DNA of 64,000 bases from Hortaea werneckii (Eukaryota; Ascomycota; Dothideomycetes; Mycosphaerellales; Teratosphaeriaceae). Location of the stretch: assembly GCA_037044905.1 (NCBI GenBank), contig JBAOKB010000182.1, forward strand, positions 587,267 to 651,266. The letters are read 5' to 3'. The first letter of the stretch is position 1, and each line of letters opens with the position of its first letter. A program made the translations under genes and the position numbers. Shown here piece after piece: positions 1 through 9,652 of the stretch. The notes under the pieces were generated by a model. It had not been told where the DNA came from, did no database searches, and saw only the letters and a list, made by a program, of their open reading frames with translations.

Positions 1-426
1 ACGCGAACGCCATGGTGGAATACAGTCCATATGACCTTTCAGTTTCTTTGCGTCTGTCTTGCCATCAATACGCCTAGAAGTCTAGCCCACATTCAAGAGG
101 TTCTCTCGCTTCTTCACCGGGTCGCCCAGACGTACAACACCCACATGGTCCAAGAGGCGTACAATCAAGCCCTCGCGCTGGTCAGAATGTCCCAAGCACG
201 CAAACAGAAGGAACTGGAAGCGTTGAATGCGTTCCCGCAGGCACCCCCCTTCGAGGATCACCCTTCAGTGGGTAGCAGTATGGGCATGACGGAAGCGCCC
301 AACTTGGACTGGGCAATGGATCTACCGTTCGAGTGGGATATTTTCCTTAACCCTGACCTCGTCATGTCTGCGCAGCAAACGCAGTCTGCAGTGGACGCTT
401 CTTTCAATGGCCAGCTCGGATTTTAA
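1..426 (+). CDS. C-terminal part of a fungal-specific (Zn-cluster type) transcription factor, cut by window edge
   Basis: The reading frame is open from base 1 to a TAA at 424-426, so this is the 3' end of a gene that starts outside the window; the ATG at 31 is internal. The visible 141 residues begin with TPWWNTVHM, then a helical stretch (QEVLSLLHRVAQTYNTHM, then the motif ALALVRMSQARKQKELEAL) and an acidic, Gln- and Met-rich tail ending in GQLGF. The TPWW..VHM and YNTHM..EA...A..LVRMSQ.KK pattern is one I associate with the C-terminal end of the 'fungal specific transcription factor' middle-homology region. No DNA-binding domain is in view, so the assignment rests on this weak resemblance. 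It is followed by a 463-bp gap and the HNH nuclease gene on the same strand. Confidence 0.55.
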   Translation, partial: TRTPWWNTVHMTFQFLCVCLAINTPRSLAHIQEVLSLLHRVAQTYNTHMVQEAYNQALALVRMSQARKQKELEALNAFPQAPPFEDHPSVGSSMGMTEAPNLDWAMDLPFEWDIFLNPDLVMSAQQTQSAVDASFNGQLGF

Positions 427-889
427 GACCTTCCTTTCGACGCAACGTCGGGATTGACCGAAAACGAGATAACCATATCAACGACCGCGGCATTCTATCC
501 TCTTGGGGCTTTTTGACCGAACATCGAAACAAGACATGCATGAAGAATGTGTTTAAAACGCTTTGGCGACAGGCGTGCGCAAGCTTAAGACCAATGGAAA
601 TCCACGTGCTGCAGCTTTATCGGACTGATCGGCAGTTGTGCAGCTTTGGACTCTTGGCGCCGGCGTCTACAGTGAATATACCTTACGCGAAGCCTATAAG
701 TGTATATTTGATGCTGCTGTAGCTCCAGAGGGGGCAGCCCGATGCGTTGGTACCAATGGCGGGCTTAGATGGTGAGCTTGTGGAGGCGGAATTCCTTGAG
801 AGTATAAGTTCTGCTTGATTTCTGTCCGGTCAACACCGGTCTTAAAATCTCGAATCCTGGCCAAAGAAAGACCGGTCGCTTTTATCAAC
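427..889. other. Intergenic region with probable promoter of the HNH nuclease gene
   Basis: No convincing gene. It holds the 3' flank of the truncated transcription-factor-like gene and the promoter of the secreted nuclease gene. A TATA-like AGTATAAGTT at 801-810 lies about 85 bases upstream of the ATG at 890. The short ORFs here have no protein-like composition. Confidence 0.5.
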
Positions 890-1582
890 ATGTTTTCACA
901 TTCTCCTCTACTTCTGCTCATAGCAGCCACTACTGGTCTAGCAGCACCCATTGCAAAGCCACTTGCACGCCGTGGCAACCTGCCTACGCCGATCGCTGTC
1001 TCGACCGCCAAGAGCTACCTTTCCGAGCTAACTGTTGCCGCCGAGTCGAACTCCCCAGCATATGACCGTGACGAATTTCATACGTGGATCGCCATCAGTG
1101 GTAATTGCAATACCCGCGAGTACGTCTTGAGGCGCGACGGAACCGATGTGGAGACTTCAAATGCTTGCACTGCCACATCTGGCACTTGGTATAGTGATTA
1201 CGATGGCGAGACATGGACCTCAGCCTCCGATGTAGACATCGACCATATCGTTCCGTTGAAAGAAGCCTGGGTTTCCGGCGCCCGCTTATGGAGCGCAAGC
1301 CAGCGGGAGGCGTTCGCCAATGAGTCAGTAGCCCGCCTCCGTATCCATTTCCCACTGCACTTGCTAATATCTTGCAGTATCACCCGACCACAACTGCTCG
1401 CCGTCACCGACAACATCAACCAATCCAAAGGCGATCGCGACTTGGCTGAGTGGTTGCCGCCCCGAGAGGCTTACCAGTGCGAGTACGTCCGGGCGTGGAT
1501 TGATGTCAAACATCACTACGATTTGACCATTGATCAAGCCGAGAAGGATGCAGCGAGTGACGTCTTATATAACGTCTGCTAG
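890..1582 (+). CDS. Secreted HNH nuclease-like protein (DUF1524/GmrSD-C type)
   Basis: Exons 890-1323 and 1378-1582; 212 residues. The ATG at 890 is chosen because it opens a clear signal peptide (MFSHSPLLLLIAATTGLAAP); an in-frame upstream extension to 815 lacks one. The mature part carries the family signature W.SDYDG..W..ASDVDIDHIVPL..AW.SGA with the HNH His at about residue 119, then FAND.TRPQLLAVTDN.NQSKGDRD..EWLPP. The intron (GTCAGT...TGCTAAT...TTGCAG) restores the conserved FAND-ITRPQ junction. Family members are small secreted fungal (and actinobacterial) HNH endonuclease-fold proteins, so an extracellular nuclease is the likely role; activity and substrate are inferred. The 54-nt intron is a multiple of three and contains no stop, so unspliced RNA would encode an 18-residue insertion. 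Confidence 0.85.
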   Translation: MFSHSPLLLLIAATTGLAAPIAKPLARRGNLPTPIAVSTAKSYLSELTVAAESNSPAYDRDEFHTWIAISGNCNTREYVLRRDGTDVETSNACTATSGTWYSDYDGETWTSASDVDIDHIVPLKEAWVSGARLWSASQREAFANESVARLRIHFPLHLLISCSITRPQLLAVTDNINQSKGDRDLAEWLPPREAYQCEYVRAWIDVKHHYDLTIDQAEKDAASDVLYNVC

Positions 1583-1791
1583 GGTACATACTTTGTCCCG
1601 TAAAATAGTCCCAAGGGAAAAGATGATGATCGGCCGTATACTCATATTCCTTTTCAACCATTCTCTCCATGAAATCTCCAAACACCTTGTGCCATCCAGT
1701 CCAAACGAGTGATGCAGCAACGCCCACGCAATGCACTTGAAACCCATCATTCGTACCCCTTCAATATCCAAATCTCCCTTTCCTCAAACGT

Positions 1792-2148
1792 CTACAACCC
1801 AAGCGGGTTCTGCCCCGTCTGCGGATTCCCTCCTATCCTCTCCCCGCCAGGCTTCTCCTCCTTATCTTTATGTCCCGCCTCTTCCTTCGCCTGTTCTTTG
1901 AGACTCATTGCCGCTTCCCCGCTCGGCCTGCCAATTGCCCCAGTCACCTGGCCTACAGGCCGCAGTCCTTTGTCCAGAACTTGTCCCAGAGGGTCGCCTA
2001 CTGCGGAGAGGAGACCTTGGTTTGGTTAGGATAGTGGATTCGAAAGACCGGTGGTTTTTGACTTGGTAGCCAGTTAAAACTTACCTTTATTTTCGTCCAA
2101 CGGGCCATCTGGCGCATTGTCCGGGAGCTTATTGAACGGGTTTGACAT
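1792..2148 (-). CDS. Small hydrophilic protein of unknown function, one intron
   Basis: Exons 2148-2085 and 2000-1792, 90 residues; the intron 2084-2001 has GTAAGT and CGCAG borders and joins ...DENK with VGDPLG. The protein starts MSNPFNKLPDNAPDGPLDENK and continues GDPLGQVLDKGLRPVGQVTGAIGRPSGEAA, then a charged KEQAKEEAGHKDKEEKPGG tail ending NPLGL. There is no signal peptide or membrane span. Small Gly/Pro-rich proteins with the GDPLG..L...L.PVG..TGA pattern occur in many filamentous fungi, but no function is known to me. It converges with the HNH nuclease gene, with about 210 bases between stops. The clean splice sites and the family-like pattern make it a real gene rather than a chance ORF. 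Confidence 0.7.
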
Positions 2149-2998
2149 GCTTGGAGGCTTTTGCGTACGGTGGATTTGACGTCAATAGGGACTCCGGAGG
2201 GAGAAAGGGATATATGCCGCTTATTGTATCGAGATAAACGCTACGGTAAAGGAAAGCAGAAACTTGTTTTTCCCTTTTTCTTACTTATTCCTTGGCTTGC
2301 TATTTCGTGTTCCTTACGTGTAAAAGGCAGTAGATTGCTATGACGAATGTTTGGGGAGGGTTGATCATCATGTCTCACCCGCGGAGGTGGGGCGCGCACG
2401 CTCAGAAAAACAGCCGAATGGTCGCCACCGACTCGACCTCCTTGCAAGCTGTGTCATGTGCTACGCTTTTACCAAGGCAATCGGCCGGCGATGATGTCGG
2501 TTGGAATGAGGTGTCCCAGCATGAAAGCAGGACTTTGCTACATCGCTGAGGTCCATAGAGCCTGCAAAATGTGGCCGTGAACGTTGCCTGACGACAGTAC
2601 GGAAACATTGCGTGTACCATCACTGTGTGAACTTGACGTGGAACAAAATCTGAGGATTGCAACATCCCAAATCAAGCCGTGGACTGTCTCCGGTCCTATT
2701 GTGATGAGAAGATCAGCTCTCAAGATTATCATGAGCGGTCCAATCGGTCGGTGTTAAAGTTGAGACTGTTCGGTGCCATTTTGCTCTTCCAAGCAACAGC
2801 TATGGAATGAATGTCCACGAAAATAATAGACTCAAAATTCCAACATGGGGCTACCAAGAGTAATTGCAAAGCTGCTTCATGTATCACCGCCTGTGTCACT
2901 TCAGAAGTACTCTACAACCCATCCATTACGCTCAAGCAATCAACCACCAAGCCCTCACCCACCGTCACTTCCTATATCGCCGCCAGCGATAGATATGA
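2149..2998. other. Intergenic region, nothing recognised
   Basis: This 850-bp gap contains the promoter of the small minus-strand gene (2149 onward) and the 3' flank of the membrane-protein gene. Only short ORFs on both strands, none with domain-like composition, splice signals or RNA-gene structure that I can see. Confidence 0.5.
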
Positions 2999-4279
2999 TC
3001 ACAAGTCCAACACCCTCCCAGACCCTTCACGCTCATGCTGCGCTACAGGCAACAAAAGTCCTTCTTCCGCATCACCCACTTCATCGTGCATCATGCAGGC
3101 CACCTTCTCGGCCATGAAATCCACTCCATTTCCCACCTTTTCGAGAAGACCTCCACGCTCCTTTCCCGTCGACGGTGCATACTGCATCCCTTGCGCTGAA
3201 AGCCGAGACAAGTCGACTCCCCTTGAGCCCGCCGAGTCGTATGAACTGCTGCCCTGCTCAACATCCCGCATCTCGTGATACGCATCAGACGTGACCGAAG
3301 TGCGCGGCCCCAGCGTCAGCAGCTCGCTGAGCTCGTATCCGAATCGCGAAAGAGCGGGCAAGGGAGCCGTAACGGCTTCCCAGGTCTTCATAGCCGGCGA
3401 CTGAGCGCGAGTTCGGAGAGCCTCTTCATCGTACGGCTCGCGCTTGGACAGGAGTTTCGGGCCATCGCAGGAGTTGTCGGCGGGAACCGCGATTCCTAGA
3501 CCATGATACTGTGCGGAGGTGTCGATGCTGAGGTTCTTACGCCTCTTTCTCCCGCTGCCGCTGTTCTCCACGGCAGTACTGCGACCGAAGAGAGGCGGAG
3601 CTTGAGTTGGTCCGCCTCGACTGAGTGTAGGATGAGCGTCTTCGTTCTCCTGCTGTAGTGCATTGTAGCCCTCATACCTCTTGCGCTGCACCATCAGCCG
3701 TCTGCTAAGTAGATTCAAGTCCTTAGCGGGGAAATTGACCAGGTAGAGAACTACTGCGCACACGAGGCCGAAAGACAGTGCGCCGGCTAAGAGACCCACG
3801 AACCATGATGGTGGTGCTGGCAGATCTCTACGGAACTTCGCCGAGTTCATGGTTGCGTTTGCAGAACCAGTGGCGGATATGATGTCTTCTGATGTTGCGG
3901 TGGCGTTGGTGTCCATTTCGGTCATAGCAGAGGTCGAAGAGCGCGTGATGGAGTAGAACCCATCCGCAGGAAATGCTTGTCTCTCTAGGAGATCTTCCGA
4001 GGGGAGACCGTATTGCGTTGGGATCAAGCTGTCGACTGCTGTGGATGACGCAGCGTTGCTGCTGGTGTGCACAGTGTCCGAAGAAGGAGATTTGTCCGTG
4101 ACAGTCGGCCTTGCAAAGGTTTTGAACGTATGGCTGGGTCGGGAAAGGTGTGCGTCAGGCTTCGACCACCCTTCATCCCTTTTTAGAGCTGTCTTCGCCG
4201 CGCGAGAGGCAGTCTTTCTGCTACTCGTCTTCTCTGGTTGCAAGCGAGGGGGAGTTCTAGCACTATTTGGTATAAGCAT
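2999..4279 (-). CDS. Single-pass membrane protein of unknown function
   Basis: Uninterrupted ORF of 426 residues from an ATG at 4279 (context GCTT-ATG). The N-terminal ~155 residues are basic and then Ser/Thr-rich with several potential N-glycosylation sites (NATA, NATM). One strong transmembrane segment follows at about residues 158-182 (SWFVGLLAGALSFGLVCAVV). A basic stretch (LLSRRLMVQRKRYEGY) follows it directly, consistent with a cytosolic C-terminal half. That half has a bipartite basic patch (GRKRRKN) and no recognisable enzyme domain; a repeated LLEKVGNGVDFMAEKVACMMHDE helix is near the end. No obvious signal peptide. It could sit in the plasma membrane or an endomembrane. I do not recognise the family. 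Confidence 0.7.
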   Translation of the reverse strand: MLIPNSARTPPRLQPEKTSSRKTASRAAKTALKRDEGWSKPDAHLSRPSHTFKTFARPTVTDKSPSSDTVHTSSNAASSTAVDSLIPTQYGLPSEDLLERQAFPADGFYSITRSSTSAMTEMDTNATATSEDIISATGSANATMNSAKFRRDLPAPPSWFVGLLAGALSFGLVCAVVLYLVNFPAKDLNLLSRRLMVQRKRYEGYNALQQENEDAHPTLSRGGPTQAPPLFGRSTAVENSGSGRKRRKNLSIDTSAQYHGLGIAVPADNSCDGPKLLSKREPYDEEALRTRAQSPAMKTWEAVTAPLPALSRFGYELSELLTLGPRTSVTSDAYHEMRDVEQGSSSYDSAGSRGVDLSRLSAQGMQYAPSTGKERGGLLEKVGNGVDFMAEKVACMMHDEVGDAEEGLLLPVAQHEREGSGRVLDL

Positions 4280-4550
4280 GTCGAGTTATTGCAATACCTT
4301 AATGTCCTATTGTGACCTCAATCTCCAAATGAATCCCCAGGTCTGGAAGAGGGCGTTTGTACAGCGTGTATTGAGGTTGAAAGCAGGTACAGCCCTTGAT
4401 TATGACATCCGACGCCGCGCTAAGATTGCTTCAACAAACACAAAGAGATGGTAACTAGTGAATACAAACCTATTCTGCAGTCACTGCAACCAGAACTGAC
4501 TCTCGCCATCTTTGTCGACTGAATCAGACCATACATCAAGGGCTAGTGTC

Positions 4551-6341
4551 TTAATCGTCATCAACCCTAGCCTTCTTCCCCTTTCCTCCACCATCTTCCT
4601 CAGCAGGTCTCTTGCCAGCACCCTTTGCTGCCTCTGCAATCATCGCATCTACACCGAATGGATCATCGCCGCGATCGCGTTCGAACATGACCGGGCCAGA
4701 ACGTGCTTCTTTGGTATCTGTCCCTTTAAAACCCTCCTTGGGCGCCTTCCCAAGCGTGTCAAAGCGCTTAGTATTCTGAATCTTCTCCATCGTCTCGCCC
4801 GCATCCTCTTCGTCGTCTTCGCCGACATTGGGCCTGTAGATAGAGTTCAACGCATCGCGCTCTGCGAACAAGGGTTTGTCGTAAGGCTGGTCTTCGTTGA
4901 ACCCCGCGGCGAACCCGGAAGATTGATTGAACAGCCTGCTGTCGTACATGGTCTCTTTGCTCTGCGTCGGCTTCGCGAGACCCAGTGCGACCTTCTCGGA
5001 GATGTCCCGATTCTGTTCCCGCGCCATCATCTGCATGCGCCTCTCCTGGCCCATGTTCTTCTGCCGCATCTCGCGCTGCGCCTCGCGGCGCTTCTCGGCA
5101 CGTTGGCGTTCACGTTCGCGGCGATCGCGCTCGCCACCGTCATCAGACCGCGAAGGCGAACGGCTGTAGCTACTTGACCTGCTTCTGGAGCTGCGCGAGT
5201 CGTACGACGAGCGGCTGTCAGCTGACCCACTTCTTGAGCGAGCATCCCTCTTCGGTGCCTGTCTCTCGCCCATAGCTGCCTCTCTGTCTTCCCTCGCCTT
5301 CTGGGCAAGCTTGCGCAAGTTGTCCTCCTTCTCTTCCTTCTCCTTCTCCGCCAGCCGTTGCTGCATGCGTGCTCTTGATTGCACTTCCTCCCTCGCGTGC
5401 CTGTCCGCCGTATGCAAAGCCTCTGCAAACTGCGCGAACTTGTCGTTGATCGTGACATCCTGCAAGCCCCTCCCGTCCGCTGCCAATCGCTTATCCAGCG
5501 GTATAGTGTAACCCTTCGAGTTCTTCCAATTCGAGACCGGCGGCGGTATTCTCCAAGCTTCTTGATCCTCCGCAGTAAGCTTACGAGGCGGAGAGTGCAT
5601 AACAGGAGGCGGCGGGCTTGGAGGTCCTCGCGGCACTTTCTTCATCTTGTGTTTGGGCGGTTCCATCGGGTCTTGCTGACGCTGCACGATTTTCATGATA
5701 CGATCCTGCTTCTTGCCGCCATCGCCCATCTGGTTGTTCGCTGGTGTGTAGCGCACAAAGGTCGGCTCAGGCCTTGAAGTCCCCTTCACGTTCTTCGGTT
5801 TCTGTGCTGCCAGAGTGCCATCAACCAGAGTCTGCAGCGCCTTTTGCGTGCGCTCTTTGCTAGCCTGCACCTCTTCCTCATCTGGCCTTTCCAAGCTAAT
5901 TTCACCCACGTCTGCCCGTTGTCGGAGAGGGATCAGGTCCTTGAAGCTAGCATGGACGATGCGCTTTTCGCTATGTCCTCTGCGCGCAATATCATCGTAT
6001 TTGACCTTGCCCTCATTGTCCACTCTCAAAGCAAGCGCATTGGATTCCGAAGGAGCGCCGCCTTTCTTGCCCATCTCCAGCGGATATTGCGCCACGGGAA
6101 TCTCGGGGAACGCGCCGCCATCACCAAAATCCTCGACACTTCGCGGTCGCCATCCTATACGCTGACCGTACGGCGGCGGACCAGATCGCTTCACCACGAC
6201 TTGCGATGATTCGAGCTCTTGGGCATTGACGACTCTGGGGCCCTTCTGCTGTGTGTGGGCCGGGAGATCTTCGTCTTCGCCGGTATATTTGGGCTTTGGC
6301 AAAGCGCTTGCGAGCGACATTCTGGAGCCCGCGGCAGCCAT
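4551..6341 (-). CDS. PRP45: Pre-mRNA-processing protein 45 (SNW/SKIP family)
   Basis: Single-exon ORF of 596 residues. It carries the SNW/SKIP core: GPPPYGQR at about 54-61, the FGDGGAFPEI.VAQYPL segment (72-88), and the name-giving SNWKNSKGYTIPLDKRLAADG at 270-290, followed by a long charged helix and an Arg/Ser-rich stretch (RSRSGSADSRSSYDSRSS). The C-terminal GPVMFERD....FGVDAMI..A is typical of the fungal orthologues. SNW proteins are structural subunits of the activated spliceosome (Prp19/NTC-associated) and bridge the second catalytic step; in animals the same protein also acts as a transcriptional coregulator. Nuclear. Start ATG at 6341 gives MAAAGSRMSLASALPKP, matching the usual N-terminus. 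Another splicing factor, YJU2, is 13 kb away. Confidence 0.95.
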   Translation of the reverse strand: MAAAGSRMSLASALPKPKYTGEDEDLPAHTQQKGPRVVNAQELESSQVVVKRSGPPPYGQRIGWRPRSVEDFGDGGAFPEIPVAQYPLEMGKKGGAPSESNALALRVDNEGKVKYDDIARRGHSEKRIVHASFKDLIPLRQRADVGEISLERPDEEEVQASKERTQKALQTLVDGTLAAQKPKNVKGTSRPEPTFVRYTPANNQMGDGGKKQDRIMKIVQRQQDPMEPPKHKMKKVPRGPPSPPPPVMHSPPRKLTAEDQEAWRIPPPVSNWKNSKGYTIPLDKRLAADGRGLQDVTINDKFAQFAEALHTADRHAREEVQSRARMQQRLAEKEKEEKEDNLRKLAQKAREDREAAMGERQAPKRDARSRSGSADSRSSYDSRSSRSRSSSYSRSPSRSDDGGERDRRERERQRAEKRREAQREMRQKNMGQERRMQMMAREQNRDISEKVALGLAKPTQSKETMYDSRLFNQSSGFAAGFNEDQPYDKPLFAERDALNSIYRPNVGEDDEEDAGETMEKIQNTKRFDTLGKAPKEGFKGTDTKEARSGPVMFERDRGDDPFGVDAMIAEAAKGAGKRPAEEDGGGKGKKARVDDD

Positions 6342-6910
6342 GGCGCTATCAATCAGGTGTCAAGTGAGCTGGGACATTCATCAAAGGTTCGAAAGCGAAA
6401 GCACTGCGAACATGCTGCACGAATCAGGTAGGATTCCTGAGGCATACACTACGATTCTGAAGTTGCGGGGCTGGCCGTCCCGGCTGACCTGCCTTCTCCA
6501 ACGATTCACTACTCTACTCGCAAATGTATTACTCTGTCTTTGCATGGAGATGGTGACATGGACGTCATGGCGATACAAGGCCTCAACACCAGAACATCGA
6601 GCGCTTACGTACGTGAAGGGAGGAAAGTTGAATTGGTCCCAAACATCTGTCTTCCAATATGCTTGGACAAAATTCCACTATCCCCACGAAATTGAGGAAA
6701 TCTTGAATCGAACTTCGTTCGGTCCGGACGGACGGACAACCCCCCAAAAAGACAACTTAATAAGACCGACCTCCAATTCCCGCGGGATGTCTCCTTGTGT
6801 GGCTCTATAGGAACGTGTATGCAATAGCGAAAGAAAAGAAAAAAATATCCCACGACCCACCCTACTCTCTCTACTGTATCACGCCGCCGCAAGTGGAGTT
6901 TTCGCTTAGA
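6342..6910. other. Intergenic region between two minus-strand genes
   Basis: Promoter of PRP45 plus 3' flank of the BCS1-like gene. A 194-codon plus-strand ORF runs from inside PRP45 through this gap, but it has no family resemblance and I treat it as a chance antisense frame. Nothing else seen. Confidence 0.4.
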
Positions 6911-8836
6911 TTACCATGTCTCCACGTGCGGATCCGCCACTGCATCGACTCCCTTCGCCATAATAGCCTGCTTCTCCTTCTCTGCTAAGACTTCCTTCGT
7001 CCAGGCCTCTACGCTATCGACAGCCGTCCGCGGCGCCTTCTTATGCCGCATCAGGAGATTCTGCACTTCGGCCGGCGTGAATGTGTCGTCGGGGACGTGT
7101 GCGGCGAAGGAAGCGGCTAAGTCTTCCAATTCGGCGCGTGAGATGGATGATAATTGACTATCTTCGTCTTCTCTGTGCGATCTGGCGTTTTTGTGATCTA
7201 CTTTCTGGTTGTCCTTGGTTGCTGGACTGCCGTTGACGCCTAGAGTAGACTGCGGCGCTATCTCGCTCGCGGCGTACATCCTAACGAAGAGCTCTTGGAT
7301 CTGGTCCTTGAGCGCCAGTCGGAACTCGACCTTACGATCTACTCTTCCAGGACGTACGAGCGCTGCATCTAGTTGATCTGGATGATTGGTAGTCATAATA
7401 AGAACACGCCCTTCGTGCGAGGCTACACCGTCAATGGCGTTGAGCAGGCCTGACAATGATATTCCAGTCCCGGATTGTGCATTTCCACCGCTACGATCGT
7501 TACCTGGTGGTCCACCTCTGCCGCCTCTCTGAGGTGCACTGACTGCTTTCAGCTCTTTTGCCAGGTCACGAAGAGTGTACTCGTCGTCCTTCTTCGGCTC
7601 AGCGCTCTGCGTGTCTCCAGCATCCTTCTTCCCCTTACCATCCTCCTCTGACTTTCCCGTCCCTTTCTGCTCTTCTTGCTTGCGTTTGCCAACGGCCGCA
7701 TGGCTTTCATCCGTACCATCTCTCTTCAAACCCGCAGCGTCTACATCCTCGAGCAGCACTATACATCGTCGAGGCAGGCCATTGAAAAGCTGAAGCAAAT
7801 CCCCTTCCGTTAGGGTCGGCTCCTGGAGACTTATAGCGTAGACTTCAAGACCAAAGATCCCTGCAAGAGCAAAGCTCAATGAAGTCTTTCCCGTCCCAGG
7901 CGGTCCATGGAATAAATAACCCCTCCTATACGGGATCCCCCGCGTAGCATACCATTTCGGCGAAAGCGGATGGAGATACTCATTCATATCATTAATAATC
8001 ATCGACTTCTGTCCATGGTCAAGGATCACCGTATCCATGGGCCGTGAAGGCCGCGCAGAAGTCTTACTCCACGCACCACCAAACCGCGCGCGATCTTTGG
8101 GCGTCGGATGTCGAATCACAGTCGTGCCGCTGATACGCGCCACTGACCACACCCGCACGGAGCGGAGGAGGTCTTTGATCGGCTCGATGTTGCGGCCGAT
8201 GCAGTCGAGCTGGAGAATGTCGTCGTCCGAGGCGTTGTTGAAGCTGACTTGCATTCGCTGGCCCTCGTTCGGCCGCCGTTTGCGTGTGAACCAGAAGATG
8301 TTGCCGTTGTGCCAGACGAATTGGCGGCCGTAGTAGGGTTCGTAGCGGGGCGGTGTTCGGGCGGTCCATTTGTTGTAGTTGAACATGCCATTCTCATCTA
8401 GCGCATCTTCGGCGGAGGCGTCGAGTTGTTCTTCCGCTGTCCCGCCCTTCTGGCTTCCCCGTTGCGTTTTGGCTCTCATGCTGCGGTTGCGTGAGGTATA
8501 TTCTTGATGGGCTGCTAGCCAGGCCATCACCTGGTCGAAGAGGTCGTCATGCTCGTCTATGTACACTGATGACATGAAGAGTGCTCTGAATAGTCGCTCT
8601 AGCTGTGCGTACATGTATTGCCCGCCTTTAGTGATGGCAACACATATCAGGCCCAGAGTCACGAAGGTGGAAATGTCCAGATCTAGGTATGCAGATGCAT
8701 AGCCTGAGACGATGCTGTAGCCTGGTATAAGCGCTTCAAGAAGGTTGGGAGAGTTCAGAGCAGGTAGCTCGGTTGCGTTGAAGCCAGGTCCATTGTTTGA
8801 TGATGGTATTGCTTTCGAGAGCTTTCGCAAATCCAT
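6911..8836 (-). CDS. BCS1-like AAA ATPase
   Basis: Single ORF of 641 residues. The N-terminal part has a predicted membrane segment (about 56-70, STFVTLGLICVAITK) followed by the BCS1 N-terminal domain (about 75-290; MSSVYIDEHDDLFDQVMAWLA...). The AAA module starts with YLHPLSPKWYATRGIPYRRGYL and has Walker A GPPGTGKTS (311-319), Walker B CIVLLEDVDAAG (about 358-369), GISLSGLLNAIDGVASHEGR and the second-region TTNHPDQLDAALVRPGRVD motif. Between Walker B and the sensor is a low-complexity Lys/Glu-rich insert common in filamentous fungal paralogues. True Bcs1 translocates the Rieske protein across the mitochondrial inner membrane; fungi carry many divergent paralogues of unknown substrate, and the ~190-residue extra length suggests this is one of them. 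Confidence 0.9.
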   Translation of the reverse strand: MDLRKLSKAIPSSNNGPGFNATELPALNSPNLLEALIPGYSIVSGYASAYLDLDISTFVTLGLICVAITKGGQYMYAQLERLFRALFMSSVYIDEHDDLFDQVMAWLAAHQEYTSRNRSMRAKTQRGSQKGGTAEEQLDASAEDALDENGMFNYNKWTARTPPRYEPYYGRQFVWHNGNIFWFTRKRRPNEGQRMQVSFNNASDDDILQLDCIGRNIEPIKDLLRSVRVWSVARISGTTVIRHPTPKDRARFGGAWSKTSARPSRPMDTVILDHGQKSMIINDMNEYLHPLSPKWYATRGIPYRRGYLFHGPPGTGKTSLSFALAGIFGLEVYAISLQEPTLTEGDLLQLFNGLPRRCIVLLEDVDAAGLKRDGTDESHAAVGKRKQEEQKGTGKSEEDGKGKKDAGDTQSAEPKKDDEYTLRDLAKELKAVSAPQRGGRGGPPGNDRSGGNAQSGTGISLSGLLNAIDGVASHEGRVLIMTTNHPDQLDAALVRPGRVDRKVEFRLALKDQIQELFVRMYAASEIAPQSTLGVNGSPATKDNQKVDHKNARSHREDEDSQLSSISRAELEDLAASFAAHVPDDTFTPAEVQNLLMRHKKAPRTAVDSVEAWTKEVLAEKEKQAIMAKGVDAVADPHVETW

Positions 8837-9652
8837 GGTTGATCGCCCAGAGACTTTCGCGTAGAACTATGTCTTGTTTTAGAGCGTCTCGATTAAAGAC
8901 TCGGGCTTGAAGTTGCAAAATCCTGCGTTGCTGACTCTCCGCTGCTGAAGACTCAACTTGATTATGACTAGCGACGCAGAAAATCCCACGACAGCCGAAC
9001 TAGCGAGGATAAGAATGGACAGTTGTAAATGAAAAAAAAAAAAAAAGTAAAAGAAGGCTTTGAGATATGGTCGGTCAAGCAACGCCACAGCCAGGCTGCA
9101 GGATAGGCGATACATGTCGACAGGCTTTACACTAATGCAGGTACGGCTGAGTCAAACATGTCCACATTCGCTTCCGCAGCCTACGATCAGTCTACATTAG
9201 GCTTCAAGGTCAGACGAGAGCAGAGTGATCGTGTCTGCGAGCAAACAGGCCAGGATGCGTCCATGGTACCATCGCAGATCGACCGCTCGGACCAAACGCG
9301 TTGCTGCCCGCTGCAGGACCGTGTCACAACAAGGAAAACAGAGTTGGAAAGGGAATGGAAGAGAAAAGATCGTAACACCGCGTAGCGTTTTCATGCCATT
9401 TGTTTTTTTCTGCGCGCGATACAGACGGATGATTGCAATGCTGCTGCGCACAATTGTCTGCTATGTACACGCCAAAGAAAAAAAAAATTCTCGTTATAAA
9501 AGCTATGCACAGGCACAGGGCCAGCCTGCAGAGTTTGCCACTCTCTTCTAGCCATATCCCTATCCAGTTTCTTTCGAATCATAAATGTTGCTTGCCTCCC
9601 CAAACTCTTCGCGGAGGATGTCTCTCGCGCCTGCAAGCGGATCGAGTTCCGT
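8837..9652. other. Intergenic region with A/T homopolymer tracts
   Basis: Contains the promoter of the BCS1-like gene and the 3' flank of the DUF1996 gene. A 16-A run sits at about 9029-9044 and shorter A runs near 9478. Small ORFs on both strands overlap each other and show no family features. Confidence 0.4.

Noticed and set aside
6226..6810. 194-codon plus-strand ORF over the PRP45 start and its promoter
   Set aside because: Overlaps the firmly identified PRP45 coding sequence antisense, shows no domain-like pattern, and such antisense frames are expected in GC-rich fungal genes.
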